Shown: positions 21,400 to 32,137, counted from the first letter of the stretch. The stretch: 64,000 bases of DNA from Ascarosepion bandense (GCA_037127315.1 JBBBDQ010000350.1:3128501-3192500), one strand, 5' to 3'. The notes: generated by a model not told the origin, from the sequence alone. Numbers and translations are program-made.

Positions 21400-22088
21400 T
21401 GTTACGTGTAACAAAAAAAAAAAAAATATGATTGGCCAAAACTCAGAGATTAATCACAGACAAATATTAAATTTACAAAACACATCAAATAAAATATTTA
21501 CAAATATACAATTTTTGTGGCATTCGTAACAAGAAACAAAGTTTACTACTGGAGGAGAGAAGGGGAAGGTAAGGTGTCAAGTATCTTTACCCAGTTAAGT
21601 TGGTGTAGAAGTTAAGTGCTATACTTTTTGGAAATTCTTAAATGAGTATATAAAGATTATTGGCTTGGTCAATGAAAGAGTTAAAAATAAGTATTTACCC
21701 ATATAGTTCCATGAGGTTCTCTTTCAGATTTTAGTTGGTTGGCAACTTTTCTTACAGATTCTTTCGGCTGGATATAAAATCCTTGAATCAAAACGAGTTG
21801 ATAATGTCAGCAAACCCTGGTAACAACTAACTCCTCACTGCCCAGAACCTATTTTTATAGGGGGCTAACACCTAATTTGCATATTTCTAGAACCTTTCGA
21901 ATTATCTCGAATCTACTGGAACATTCTACAATCTTCCAAAATGTTCTATTCCTAATTTGTCTATTTTTACGACTACTTCATGAATTAAAACTTTTTTGTA
22001 ATAATAAGTAGGGCTCAATAGAGTCTCTTACAACAACTTTTTAGACATTATTATTATTATTTTTATAGATAAATGCATCCTCGTAACA
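21400..22088. mobile_element. Solo LTR with 5-bp target duplication
   Basis: The 689-bp insert begins TGTTACG and ends CGTAACA, so it has TG...CA ends inside a short inverted repeat. It is flanked on both sides by GTTAC (21395-21399 and 22089-22093). Removing it restores continuity with the related transposon copy at 26722. These are the hallmarks of a retrovirus-like or Gypsy-type LTR left after recombination. It carries TATAAA-like sequences near 21645 and 21770. Its orientation is unknown. Confidence 0.85.
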
Positions 22089-22299
22089 GTTACCTTTGAC
22101 ATTCGCATACATTTGTGACTAGTTTGTCGTCAATATTAAATGTGTGTCGTAGTGAGCTAACAGAGAAGTGTTCTTTTTAACAGTTCCAAGATATTCATTT
22201 CGTGAGCAGTTTAATATGATTCTTACATATGTCCATGTGAATGGTATTGAATGTGAGGCTGCATGCCTATATCAGATTGCATTTTGAGACCGAAGGCAG

Positions 22300-22420
22300 C
22301 TGGTGCTGGATCTGTTGACTTGCAGGCTTTGATAACCAATCTTAGGATTTCTTTAGACACCAGTGGGTTGATATATCTAGCAAAATAGAATGTCAGTTTC
22401 ACACCCCGGATGTCCAATTT
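22300..22420 (-). mobile_element. Inverted fragment of the Gypsy-like integrase region
   Basis: It is the reverse complement of 19064-19179, with only about six differences in 116 bp by eye. The minus-strand translation has FYFARYINPLVSKEILRLV, matching the relic 3 kb upstream. It replaces about 13 bp of the host transposon between GAAGGCAGC and TTTGCTGCTG. Confidence 0.9.
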
Positions 22421-22685
22421 GCTGCTGTTTATGATTACTGAGACAGGATCTGTGCCTCCACAAACTATGGATTGAGGAAGACTAGAATCCGCATATACAC
22501 CTGACCATGAAGAACACATTCTACAGGTTTTCTAGACGTGTGTGCGTGTGTGTAACAATCACTCTTTTAAACAAGAGTTATTAAAGACAACTGACAAGGT
22601 ACTGCAGTTAAGCTTTTCATCTAATTTTTCTTGTATTCATACAAGTTTTTTTTCTTCTGGACATATAGTGTGTAAAAATTGTCCG

Positions 22686-22690
<5 letters not shown>

Positions 22691-22729
<39 letters not shown>
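22691..22729. repeat. (TA)n microsatellite
   Basis: It lies 37 bp from the hammerhead at 22766-22824, on the side beyond its 3' end. Confidence 0.97.
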
Positions 22730-22732
<3 letters not shown>

Positions 22733-22765
22733 AATTTTGTTATTACAATGCTTTATAAAAGCATA

Positions 22766-22824
22766 ATATCACTACACAAAAATTTTCATGTTTCAGAACA
22801 AAACTGTTCCTCTTCAGGTGATAT
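22766..22824 (-). ncRNA. Type-I hammerhead ribozyme, complete
   Basis: Read on the minus strand, all parts are present in order. Helix I 5' strand is ATATCAC, then the core CTGAAGA (22811-22817), then a 6-bp helix II (GGAACA with TGTTCT, loop GTTT, one G-T wobble), then GAAA (22791-22794). Helix III follows as about 7 bp from ACATGAA to its partner TTTGTGT, including two wobbles. Next comes the predicted cleavage triplet GTA, and the helix I 3' strand GTGATAT, pairing 7 of 7 with the first strand. A type-I fold with short helix III is typical of Penelope-like terminal repeats and animal retrozymes, where it self-cleaves RNA. Activity is inferred from structure only. Confidence 0.85.
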
Positions 22825-23305
22825 GTTAAAATAAATTATTATTATTATTAATAATATTATTAGTAAATTAGTAAATGCTTGAACAGTGGGTTTTTAATCT
22901 ACATGTTCTTTCACTATCTTGTAATCTATATATCTCTGAGTACTTTCAGCTATTCCTTAGCTATTATTAAGCATGTTTTTTTTGTTTTTTTTTAACTAAC
23001 TGAATGTGTTGATTTTTATATAGGTATCTAGAGTTATGTCTGCTTTTTTTTAATTTTTTAATTTTCAAAACACAGTACATTGTGACTGTGTTTATCGTTG
23101 AGGTTATTGATTGTTGGCTTTTTCTTTTTCATCATTTTTAGCCTTTCTTACATGTGGATATGAGACAGAAATTAATAAAACACAATTTTATTACGACTTT
23201 TCTTCATTCTCTATTTTACAACATTCCAAACAGGTGTATAAATTTGCTTTGCTGGATATACTTATTGGACAAGTAATTATTGTGGGGGAAGAGACAAGAT
23301 TCTTA

Positions 23306-23532
23306 AAGAGGCTCATCCCTTGTTCCCTGTTTAGGATGTGGTTTCCGGCTTTCTCTTTTCCAATCTTTTCACTCTTTTCTTTTTATTTTTTTTTTTCAAT
23401 TGGAGTAGATAGACTAAACTATCGCCCGGTTCACACTCCACCCACGTCTATTGAACAGGTGAAGAGGCTCATCCCTTGTTCCCTGTTTAGGATGTGGTTT
23501 CTGGCTTTCTCTTTTCCAATCTTTTCACTCTT
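23306..23532 (+). repeat. 71-bp direct repeat, two copies
   Basis: Positions 23306-23376 and 23462-23532 are almost identical (AAGAGGCTCATCCCTTGTTC through TTTCACTCTT), separated by 85 bp. The second copy leads directly into the LINE 3' tail, so the unit may belong to that element's 3' region. The open frame that spans both copies shows the repeat as a duplicated peptide but has no recognised function. Confidence 0.85.
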
Positions 23533-23597
23533 ACGTAGCCCCCTGTGCATCAGTGGCTTTACTGCCTTGCTCGGGGTGATATGATTAAAAAAAAAAA
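23533..23597 (+). mobile_element. LINE family 1, 3' tail
   Basis: Only the last 65 bp is present: CCCCCTGTGCATCAGTGGC, then TGCCTTGCTCGGGGTGATAT, ATGATT and a poly(A) run. It matches the ends at 4528, 28228, 53832 and 62253. Confidence 0.8.
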
Positions 23598-23689
23598 AAA
23601 TTAAAGTATCTATTTGTAGATTTCAACACCTCCCTCCATTCCAAGTTATTGGTAATGATAACTTTTGGTTAAATTGGACTAAATAATTG

Positions 23690-24330
23690 TTTTAAGATTT
23701 TGCAAAAGAATGCTGAGGATACCATGGATGAAACACGTGAGCCCCAATGAGGTTTTAAAGAGGATGGACACAAGAAGGAAACAGATACAACATCAGGAAA
23801 AGACATTGGATATCGGCTCAGAACGAGAAATCGGGGAGCCGAGTTCAAATTCCAGCTGAATTCATTGCATTCACTTATGCGCAATACCCTTGGGAAAGGT
23901 ATTAATCCACCTATTCCTTCCAGTTATGGGTTAAATAACAGGACAGATTAGGTTCTATAGCCTTGGTCGGCAACCAGTCTACTGCAGAAAGCAATGGCAA
24001 CCTACTGCGGGATAATCTTCTGCCCAGTCAGTCATGTCTCTTTCAAGACATGATCACCCAAGTGTGTATCACATATGGCATTCAACTGACTGAATGAGGA
24101 AGGAGAGCTTGGAGAACCTAATGCTCATGGGATGGATAGAAAGGAAAAGAGACAAGGAAAAGTAACCCATGACATACTTTATGGACTTGAGCAGATGGAT
24201 GGTGGAGCAGAGATAGAGTGGGATAACAGGAAAACAGGTATTAAGAGCGTCAAGGGATAGGGAGATGTGGAAGGCCATGATCGCCTACGTCCTGAAGTCA
24301 CACAACAAATAGAAGAATTGTTTGAAAGAA
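23690..24330 (+). pseudogene. LINE family 3 fragment split by a SINE
   Basis: Left of the SINE (23690-23804) the translation reads FAKEC-like then RIPWMKHVSPNEVLKRM, typical of the C-terminal reverse-transcriptase region of a Jockey/RTE-like LINE. Right of the SINE (24095-24330) it continues with a GxxxRKRDKEK-type basic block, MTYFMDLSRWM, and REMWKAMIAYVLK, the typical C-terminal end. The insertion between the two halves accounts for the break; there are also frameshifts. Confidence 0.75.
23805..24094 (+). mobile_element. tRNA-derived SINE, family A, inside LINE 3
   Basis: A plus-strand copy starting at GGATATCGGCTCAGAACGAG with an intact B-box region GAGTTCAAATTCC and ending CAACTGACTGA. 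The first 15-20 bp of the head is missing. Confidence 0.88.
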
Positions 24331-25509
24331 TATTCTAAGGTATTCAAAGTTATAAAGTCATTTGGTGTTTTAGAATGGAAAAATGCTATAACTTGATAGG
24401 CTGAATTATATCTTCAAGCGTAGCCTAAGAGCTTAATTGTAATTAATTTACACTTTAATTAAAAAAGGTAATTCCATAATGAAATTATAGACAAAATCCA
24501 AATAGAAAACATTAGTCAAACCCCAATTTATTTTCCCAAAATTAAAATTACTTGCACTCATTTTTATTATAAAACAATTATCACAAATAAAGTTAATTAA
24601 AACTCTGGGTATATTTAGCTCATTTAATTGGTCAGGATTTACAAAACAAGTGGCAATTACTTATCAATAGCTATAATCTGATTTACTAAGTAAGCTTAGA
24701 TTATATTGAATATGACTTATACTGGGATTGATATTTAACAAGTCAAAAGTCACTTGAGAAAAAGTCTTTCTAAAGAGAAACAATCAAATACTTTTCCTCT
24801 CAACACTCCATTAATCTGAAGAGAAAAAAAAAGAATTACCCTCAACAAGCAAAGACAAATTATAGATATATATATTTATATGAAGTAAAATTAGAAAAAT
24901 GCTATTTCAGTGAAATCATAAAATAAAATCTTAAAACACTGGTTCCTGAAGGTCCATCTTGCAGACAGCATCACTCCATTTTATTAAAAGAGATGAAAGT
25001 TAGAGACATGTCCTAATGCCTGTAGTAAAAGGAGCAGGATATTAAATGCTTATTTTCAAATATATTTTGAAGACCGGTACGGTACAGCATACACTCTTAC
25101 CTAGATAATGAATTTGCGAGCTTGACACAAGGCGAAGTGCCTCTACATTTGTAACCATAAACTCCTTAACTCATTAATGTGTTGGGACATTTCATGTACT
25201 GCAGCCATAACAGCAGTGGTGTATCTAGGGCAATGTAACCTGATGGGCCATATCCTTCTTCAGGCACAAATGAAATGAAACTAAATATCTGCATTTAAAA
25301 ACTACAGTAATTAAAATCTTTCAAAAGCAAAGTTATAAGCCAAAATATGTAAATATATAAATATATATATTTGAAAGGATTTGTTTGAACATTATTTTTG
25401 ATCGATACTCATATTTAAGTAGATATTCTGTTTATAATCAAACAGTATTATATATTTATTTCTACCGGCCTGATTATTTAGGATAAATTTTTATTACAAA
25501 AATTTGTGT
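24331..25509. other. Unannotated A+T-rich sequence
   Basis: I recognise no gene or repeat except short A and TA runs. Positions 25230-25290 have a CTGAAGA on the minus strand without the rest of a hammerhead. Confidence 0.4.
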
Positions 25510-25602
25510 CATTCAACAGGATTCAAACCTGTGACCCCTATCCTCATCGGGGAAGTCACCATGTGATCTGGCACGTCTTAGACCTCTCGACCACAAATGT
25601 TG
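25510..25602 (-). mobile_element. tRNA-Ser/Leu-like SINE head or tRNA pseudogene
   Basis: On the minus strand a class-II tRNA-like shape is visible. There is a D-arm-like GTGGTCGAGAGGTCTAAG, a long variable arm (GTGACTTCCCC pairing with GGGGTCAC around GATGAGGATA), and a perfect T arm (ACAGG TTTGAAT CCTGT). The anticodon arm is poorly formed and no acceptor stem pairs well, so a SINE head is likelier than a working tRNA gene. Confidence 0.6.
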
Positions 25603-25883
25603 TTTATAACCAAGTTTCATTAATCTTTCCGTAATATATATATCTTTTAACAGAATAGATGTCATAATTATCCCAACCCGAGGAAACTTTCGGCCAACAC
25701 TTATCAAGGGATTCGTTGGCTTAATTATAAAGAGTCAAAGAAGGACAAAACCAAAGGATTGCTTACAATACTGGGAGAAGATGGAACTCGTTTAAAAGTA
25801 AACTTTAATGAAAAAAAAAATTAAAATGTAAGTGGGGTGTATACATATAATTCCACAAGAGTGAAATAAAAAAAATAAAAAAA

Positions 25884-25915
<32 letters not shown>

Positions 25916-26719
25916 GGACAAAAACTCAATATTGATTACACATTTAAATGAAATGCGTTTTTGGTGGTGGTGGATGGACTGGAAGAGGAAAAGCCATTAT
26001 CAGTATAAAATAAATAAAAATTATTAGGATTTGTGAAGTGAATGCATAGAAATGTATTTTCCAAGCATAAATTTTTAAAATTTGAAGAGATCCTGGGATT
26101 TCATTTCATGAACAAAAACAAAGTCTTGCCTTTGTTTCAATTTACTAAGCTCAAGTGACTGAATTTCAATACCAATGGCATGTGATCAAGGAGCTAGCTA
26201 TACCTTAAGTATCGTTTTGCTTGTGACACAAACATGAAATGATGCAAGGTAGAGGAGGGAGGAACAAAGGGAGATAATGCACACTGGAAGATGTTACAGA
26301 TGTTGAGGTTTTCACAATAAAGTTTGTATTAACCAGCTGATCGTGGTAACTTTTTCCCAGAACATACTTATAGAATAAGCACATTATGTGAATTTTAACT
26401 TTTATTGGTAAGGAGTCATTTTGGGAGTATGAAGTTTTATTAAACAAAATAGGGAAACAAATTTTTATTTACACTATTTACATTCTCAGAAATATAAACA
26501 AATACTGAAATTTTTATTTATAGATAAATTCAATCATAAAAACATTTGCTTCAGACTGGATCCCATAAACCTGAATAAATTATTATATATGTTAATACAT
26601 GTTGACATTCTATAAATTTTAATAATCTTTCAGCTATTGACCCTTCTAGTGTTTCTATTTTAACATTTGCAGCAGTTTTTATTGCTCCGAAGGATCTTTG
26701 ATTTCAAATTTCATATATA
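25603..26719. other. Unannotated sequence
   Basis: I recognise no gene. It has a short TA/T run at 25884-25915 and an ATATATATA run at 26713-26721 that served as transposon target. Confidence 0.4.
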
Positions 26720-26721
26720 TA

Positions 26722-29176
26722 GGGTGTATCAAAAATGTTTTCACAAACTTTGGGGGCAGATTACTCACACTAAAACAAGGATAAAAATCCAAATAAACAT
26801 GTTCACAATTCCTTAATTTTTGAGTTATGTTGAAAGAGAATTTATAGTAGATGGCACTGTATTGCCATGTAGACTTGTGTAAATGTGTGGCTAGTCTGTT
26901 TTCACCATTTAATATGTGTAGTAGTGAATTAACTGAAAAGTGTTCAGTTTAACAATAGCAGGATATTCATATCGTGAACAGGCAGATATGACCATACCAA
27001 TGGTAATGGACGCGAGGCTGCACAGCTGTACCAGATTGTGTTTCCCGACACAAGGCAGCCAAGCCATCCAACCTTTGCTGCTGTTTATCATTGTGTCCCT
27101 GAGACAAGATCTGTTGCACCACTATGGATCAAAGAAGACCAAGATCTACTCATACACCTGACTATGAAGAACACATCCTACAAGCTGCCTGAGATAACTC
27201 AGGTATCAGCACACATCAAGTGGCCCTAGCATGCTGTACATCTCATAATACCACATATAGGGTACTTGAAGACCAGTTGAGATCCTCACCTCCTCAGCGG
27301 ACAAGGCTGAATGCTTTGCCCATAGATTCTCGACCAATTCAACTCTGGATTCGTCTGGAATCCATACACCCGATTTCCCATCTAGAACTGAGGCCCAATT
27401 GAATTGGGTCCACATCACGCCCTCGCTGATTTCTAGCATAATCTCAAAACTGGACCCTCACAAAGAGAGTGGTGGGGAAGGAATCCCAGTCATAGTTTTG
27501 GCCTGACACTCTCAGCAGACCTCAAGTGGAATGACTACGTCAAATCCATTGCTAAATCCGCAGCTATGAAAGTCGGCTCTCTGTGCAGGGCCCGGAAATT
27601 CTTTCCGCCTGAATCTATCCTGCAATTATATAAATCCACCATCCACCCATGTATTGAGTACTGCTGCCACATCTGGTCGAGTGCCCCTTCTATTCTCCTC
27701 GGAGTTCTTGACAAAATACAGCGAAGAATCTGTAATGTGATTGATACCGACTTGGCTGACCGCCTGCAGTATCTCTCTCACCGGCGTGACGTGGTTTCCC
27801 TGTGTCTCTTCTATAAATACTTTCATGGCTTCTGCTCTGACGAACTTAAATCACTGGTGCCCCCCATATGTGAATTTGCATGAGATACTAGATTGGCATC
27901 TAGGTCCCACCCTTTTACAGTGAAACCGATGAAATGTAACCGCAATTTCTACTCCAACAGCTTCTTTCCTCGCACTTCCTGCCTGTGGAATTCCCTACCA
28001 CATGCTTGCTTCCCTGATGGCTACAACCTCCAGGAGTTTAAATCTAAGGTCAATAGACACCTCCTAATACACTAACGCACACCCACTCTCTCCAACTCTC
28101 TCCCTATGTACATCCTAAGTCGTCTATCACCCACCTTCTGACATTTCCTATACCCAATCCCTCTATGTAACCCCCTGCGCTTTAGTGGCAGTGGAATGCC
28201 TTGCTTGGGGTGACATGATTAAAAAAAAATCATTTGCAACATACTCAGGGTCTTTTGCCCTTTGATCACTCATCACAAGAGAACTTTTGCCAATGGTTTA
28301 TTGCACAAACTGCCAATCTTCATTGTTGTTTATGGATAAGGCTACATTTTGATGAGAAGAATGACAAATTTACACAACAAACATTTGTGGGCAGATCAGA
28401 ATCCCCATGGCACAATACGGGCTAGACACCAGGATCAGTTTATGATTAATGTGCAGGTTGGAATTGTAGGTGATTGTCTGGTAGGTCTATATGTTCCACG
28501 AGCACTTCTAACAGAAGATGTCTACCGTGACTTTATTTCAAGCACACTTCCATACCTGCTAGAGGATGTACCCCTGCTAATACAAAGACACATGTAGCCC
28601 CATGCATGATGGGGCTACAGCACATTTTAATCACATTTTTCACTGACTACCATGAAAGATGAATAGGGTGAGAAGAACTGCTTCCATGTCCTGCATGTTC
28701 CCCTGACCTCAATCCTTTGAATTTTTATTGGTTAGGCCACCAAAACAAATGGTTTATGAAGCAGACATTAATAATGCAGAGAGGCTTCATGAACATGTTA
28801 TGGTGACCTGTGAAACCCTACAACACTGTATGGGAGTAAGGGTCTGAAAGTCAATGATCTGACTGATGCATAAATGTGTAGAAGCAAACAAAAGACATTT
28901 TGAACATTTGTTTTGAGTTACTGTGTTCATGTATAACAATAGCCATTTGGACATATATATGGATATTTTATATTGTTTTGATGTCAGGAACACGGACCCA
29001 ATGTTCGTAAAAGTATTTTTGGATTGTATCTTGGATTGTACATTTAACAGCGTCTACATTAAATTTATTAACTCAAAAACAGAGGATTTGTGGACATGTG
29101 TTTATATGAACTTTTGTCCTTGTTTTGGTGTGAGGAACCTGCCTCCAAATTTTGTGAAAGTATTTTTGATACGTCA
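26722..29176 (+). mobile_element. Tc1/mariner-superfamily transposon, copy 2, split by a LINE
   Basis: The left terminus GGGTGTATCAAAAATGTTTT follows a TA. An inverted counterpart (AAAGTATTTTTGATACGTCA) lies at 29157-29176 and is followed by TA. The transposase runs in shifted frames. An N-terminal part (26955-27280) shows REQADMTIPMVMDAR, RLCFPTQGSQAIQP and ETRSVAPLWIKEDQ. After the LINE insertion, LLPFDHSSQENFCQWF resumes at 28250, with LHFDEK (first acidic residue), VGIVGDCLVGLYVPR, DVYRDFISSTLPYLLEDV, a HDGATAHFN block (second Asp) near 28606-28632 and SPDLNPLNF (near the third acidic residue) near 28698-28725. Stops and the insertion make it dead. Without the LINE the element is about 1.5 kb. 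Confidence 0.85.
27285..28228 (+). pseudogene. LINE family 1, best copy of the C-terminal region
   Basis: This is a non-LTR retrotransposon fragment inserted in a DNA transposon. The frame at 27500-27883 shows FGLTLSADLKWNDYV, a Jockey/CR1-type FL-VxxD block, then YKSTIHPCIEYCCHIWS and LDKIQRRICNVI. After one stop it continues at 27893-28075 with SFFPRTSCLWNSLP and FKSKVNRHL, the normal C-terminal end. The 3' UTR ends TGCCTTGCTTGGGGTGACAT, ATGATT and A8. It is 5'-truncated. Five fragments of this family lie in the window, all on the plus strand. Confidence 0.88.
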
Positions 29177-29290
29177 TACAAACACACACACACACACACT
29201 CTTTAATGATATCTACAAGTTTTCTAATGAATTAATAAGTGGAAAGGTTAAATGTCATTCCATTAATGTTTCTGAGATCTTTTTGATAAG
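28960..29290 (+). repeat. Degenerate repeated 3' terminus of the transposon
   Basis: A unit of about 70 bp, ending in TTTTTGAT after GTAAAAGTA- or GTGAAAGTA-like sequence, occurs at 28960-29030 and 29105-29170. A weaker third copy is at 29240-29290. Translation shows the same pattern as repeated VRN-P-FVKVFL peptides. The middle copy matches the true terminal inverted repeat. Confidence 0.65.
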
Positions 29291-29451
29291 GTGAATCAAC
29301 TTAGCAAAATGTGAAGGAGTATTGTTTTGTATGAATATACTACTTTTACTGTAATGGCCTTGTGCCAGACTATGCAAAACCCAGTCAATAGCTATGTAAC
29401 AAGTCTGCAATTTGTGACCTGTAATTTTGTGGTATTATGAATTATATTTTG

Positions 29452-29500
29452 AGTGTCATATGTGATACATGCTTGGGTGATCATGTCTCTTTCGTGACAA
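29452..29500 (-). mobile_element. SINE family A fragment
   Basis: Only the terminal 50 bp is present (GTGTCATATGTGATACATGC, then GATCATGTCT). Confidence 0.75.
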
Positions 29501-29719
29501 AGAGCAAATTAAAAGATCATGATTAGAAATGACCTAAAATGTTATCTGTCAACAAAAGAGCTGGGAAGGGCCAGTTTCCCATCTTCTCATAATCCTCAAG
29601 TTTTATTTATAAAATCAGATGTACATCTGATCTGCCATGACTGCCAGTTTCTGATGCACTATTTTTTATGCCTGCGTGCACCAACATGTAATAAAGTAGC
29701 ATTCATGGCTCGCCAAGTG

Positions 29720-30026
29720 AACAGTCAGTTAAATGCCACATGTGATACACACTTGGGTGATCATGTCTCGAAAGAGACATGGCTGACTGGGCAGAAGATT
29801 ATCCCGCAGTAGGTTGACATTACTTTCTGCGGTAGATTAGTTGCCGACCAATGCTATAGAACCCAATCTGTCCTGTTATTTAACCCATAACTGGAGGAAA
29901 GAGACGGATTAATACCTTTCCCAAGGGTATTTGCATGTAAGTGAATGCAAGGAATTTAACTGAAATTTGAACTTGGCTCCTCGATTTCTCATTCCAAGCC
30001 GATATCCACTGTACCACAACACACAA
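29720..30026 (-). mobile_element. tRNA-derived SINE, family A
   Basis: A full-length minus-strand copy with the CAGTCAGTTAAATGCC end at the left and GCCGATATCCACTGTACCAC (head) at the right. Confidence 0.9.
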
Positions 30027-30103
30027 AAAGTATTTAAATAGATTATCCAAAAAGCAAAAATAATTGTATTAATCATCAATATTAGTAGGTTTGAACTTTG
30101 TAT

Positions 30104-31340
30104 CAGGTTACAAAAACAATGGCCACTTGAACTGTTGTATTTTGAAAAGCCATTTTAATATAGTTTGCACAGTATATATAAGGTGAATTTTGGTATACAT
30201 AATAATTAATGTGTGCGCTTTAATAATTTTTAACTTATTTTCAGACAGAAATATTCTTGAAGCATAGAAGTCCTTAATTATGAACATAACAAAACAATCT
30301 TCTTTTACTTTTCTTGCTTGAGTTTAAACTTGGGCATAATGCCTCCCAAACTTCTGCCAATACCAATAGAACATGGGGAGATTGGTCCACAAGTGATCAG
30401 ACAGTACGAAGATGGTTCCAGCAATTCCATACTGATAATAGGAACTTTGAAGATAAGAAGGTAAAGGACAGTCATGCAGTCTTGACAATGAACAATTGCA
30501 AGCGGTTATTGAAGAAAACCCACATCAAATTGTCAGAGAAATGTCAATACTGCAACAGTCTCACGATATTTGGAGAGTATTGGCAAGGAGAAAAAGCCCA
30601 ATAAATGGATTCCTCATGATCTTAAGGAGGATCAAAACCTTAGTCATTTTGATGCTTGCTCGATGCTCTTTCTGCATAACACCAATGATCCCTTTTCTTG
30701 ACCGAATAGTCACTTGTGATGAAGTGAATCCTTTATGATGACTGTAAATGATCAGGTCAATGGCTTGATCATGACAAGTCCCAAAGACATTTCCCAAAGG
30801 TAAAGTTGCATCAGTAAAAGATTATGGTAACTGTCTGGTGGTCTGCAGTTGGTGTTACCACTACAACTTTTCGGAAGCCAATCAGAGCATTAATCAGAGT
30901 TTTAATGCAATCAACTTGCCTGCATACATGCCCGCAAAAAATGAGACCTGAATTGGTGAATTGACATGGTCCAATTCTGCTCCATGATAATGCATGGACA
31001 CATGTTGCAAAATCTGACAGACATGTGATACAAGAGTTTATCACATCCTCCATATTCTCCTGATCTTTCAGCCACTGATTATTTTTTTTAAGTGCTTAAG
31101 CATATTTTTAAATGGTAAAACTTTTAGGTTCAAACCAGAGATGGAATCAGCTTTTGAAGATTTTGTTGCATCACAGCCAATAATTTTATTAATGACAAAT
31201 AAATAATCTCATTGATCAATGGCAGAAGTGCACAGATGCTCAAGGCTTGTATTTTAACTAATTTCAACATTTCTACAGTTAATTTTTCAAGAATAAAATT
31301 ATGTTTCTGAAATCAGCCATTATTTTTGTAACAATCTAAT
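30104..31340 (+). pseudogene. Mariner transposon relic with terminal inverted repeats
   Basis: The left end GTTACAAAAACAATGGCC (30108-30125) is inverted at the right end (GGCCATT-like AGCCATTATTTTTGTAAC near 31315-31332), giving an element of about 1.24 kb, the usual mariner size. The transposase is broken but in order. It has LEFKLGHNASQT (N-terminal HTH, near 30318), SDQTVRRWFQQF (30385-30425), FLDRIVTCDE (first catalytic Asp, 30697-30727) and PKHFPKGKV-like near 30780. Then come GPILLHDNAWTHVA-like (second Asp, near 30967-31008), PYSPDLSATDY (third Asp position, near 31050-31080) and WQKCTDAQGLYFN-like (C-terminus, near 31220-31256). It resembles the mariner branch that gave the SETMAR transposase in primates. 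Confidence 0.88.
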
Positions 31341-31867
31341 ACACTTGACTGCATTTCAAGCAAAACTTCCTACTAAAGAACTTTATTGAAATATGTTCAC
31401 TATTTGTACATTGCCAAAAAGAATTTTTGCTAAATGCTTGATTGTATTTTTGTTATTCTTCTCTTGTTCAATTCTCTTATATAAGACATTGCTTGTTTAT
31501 AATTAGTTGAATTGATTTTTTTCTAGTAGTCTTTTTAAACACTTAAGTTTTTAACAGAGTCTTTGAAATCAGGACAGTTTTTATTCATGAAAATGTTGTA
31601 TCTAAATTTTCTTAGCAAAGATTCTATAGACTGACAAGAAGTTGCATTTTGCTTTTGCTTTCCCTTGTAATCTTAAAATACCTTACTTAATTCTCAGCAT
31701 CTCTCACTGTAACAATCCTTTATATCAGGTGGGAAGAGCAAAAACCAAACATCGGGTTATTTAAATAAATCCAATTTTACTTGATATTCATCAATTAATA
31801 GTAATAACCAGATCAGGACAAAAATAGAGTATTGCTGCTCAATTCTCACTTTCTAAGCTTGATAATT
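31341..31867. other. Unannotated sequence
   Basis: No gene or repeat was recognised. Confidence 0.4.
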
Positions 31868-32006
31868 AATTTTCTAAGTGCCACTTAGATGTGGCACAAG
31901 GCCAAAAGCATGGGATACCCAGTGAGGATCAAACTCACTAAGTTGTAATAGGTTCTAGCAAGACAAGCTTGCTAACCATTAGACCACACCGAGATGCCCA
32001 ACTTTC
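31868..32006 (-). mobile_element. tRNA-derived SINE, family B, copy 1
   Basis: On the minus strand it has A-box-like TGGTCTAATGGTTAGCAAGC and B-box-like GAGTTTGATCCTCAC, then CTGGGTATCCCATGCTTTTG and a body mentioning CTAAGTGGCAC. It is related to copies at 61799-61918 and 62640-62811, and abuts a LINE 2 fragment. Confidence 0.85.
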
Positions 32007-32007
32007 C

Positions 32008-32137
32008 AGGCTTTAGAGTTCAAAAGCAGTTATGCAACCTTATAGGTAATAAATTGTTCTTCTACCCAACAATCCTTTTCCCCAAGGCAAAAAGTTGCTA
32101 GCCTCTCACTACTATCACTATTTTTATAGAGACTGTT
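32008..32137 (+). pseudogene. LINE family 2 fragment
   Basis: It aligns with the reverse complement of about 40945-41065, sharing GAGTTCAAAAGCA and CTAGCCTCTCACTACT. No frame remains. Confidence 0.65.

Larger units (their letters stand above)
21269..22528 (+). mobile_element. Tc1/mariner-superfamily transposon, copy 1, disrupted and 3'-truncated
   Basis: It starts GGGTGTAT after a TA tract, like the better copy at 26722. It aligns with that copy in blocks: 21269-21399, 22089-22299 and 22421-22528. Shared sequence includes AGTAGATGGCGCTGT-like and GAAGAACACATTCTACA-like stretches. It is interrupted by a solo LTR (21400-22088) and by an inverted Gypsy integrase fragment (22300-22420), and it ends before the catalytic domain. 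Confidence 0.8.

Noticed and set aside
23111..23584. 157-codon hydrophobic plus-strand frame
   Set aside because: Its repeated part is just the 71-bp DNA duplication and the end is a LINE tail; T-rich DNA gives apparent membrane segments.
25510..25602. Functional tRNA-Ser or tRNA-Leu gene
   Set aside because: The T arm and variable arm are good, but the anticodon arm and acceptor stem do not form, so a SINE head is more likely.
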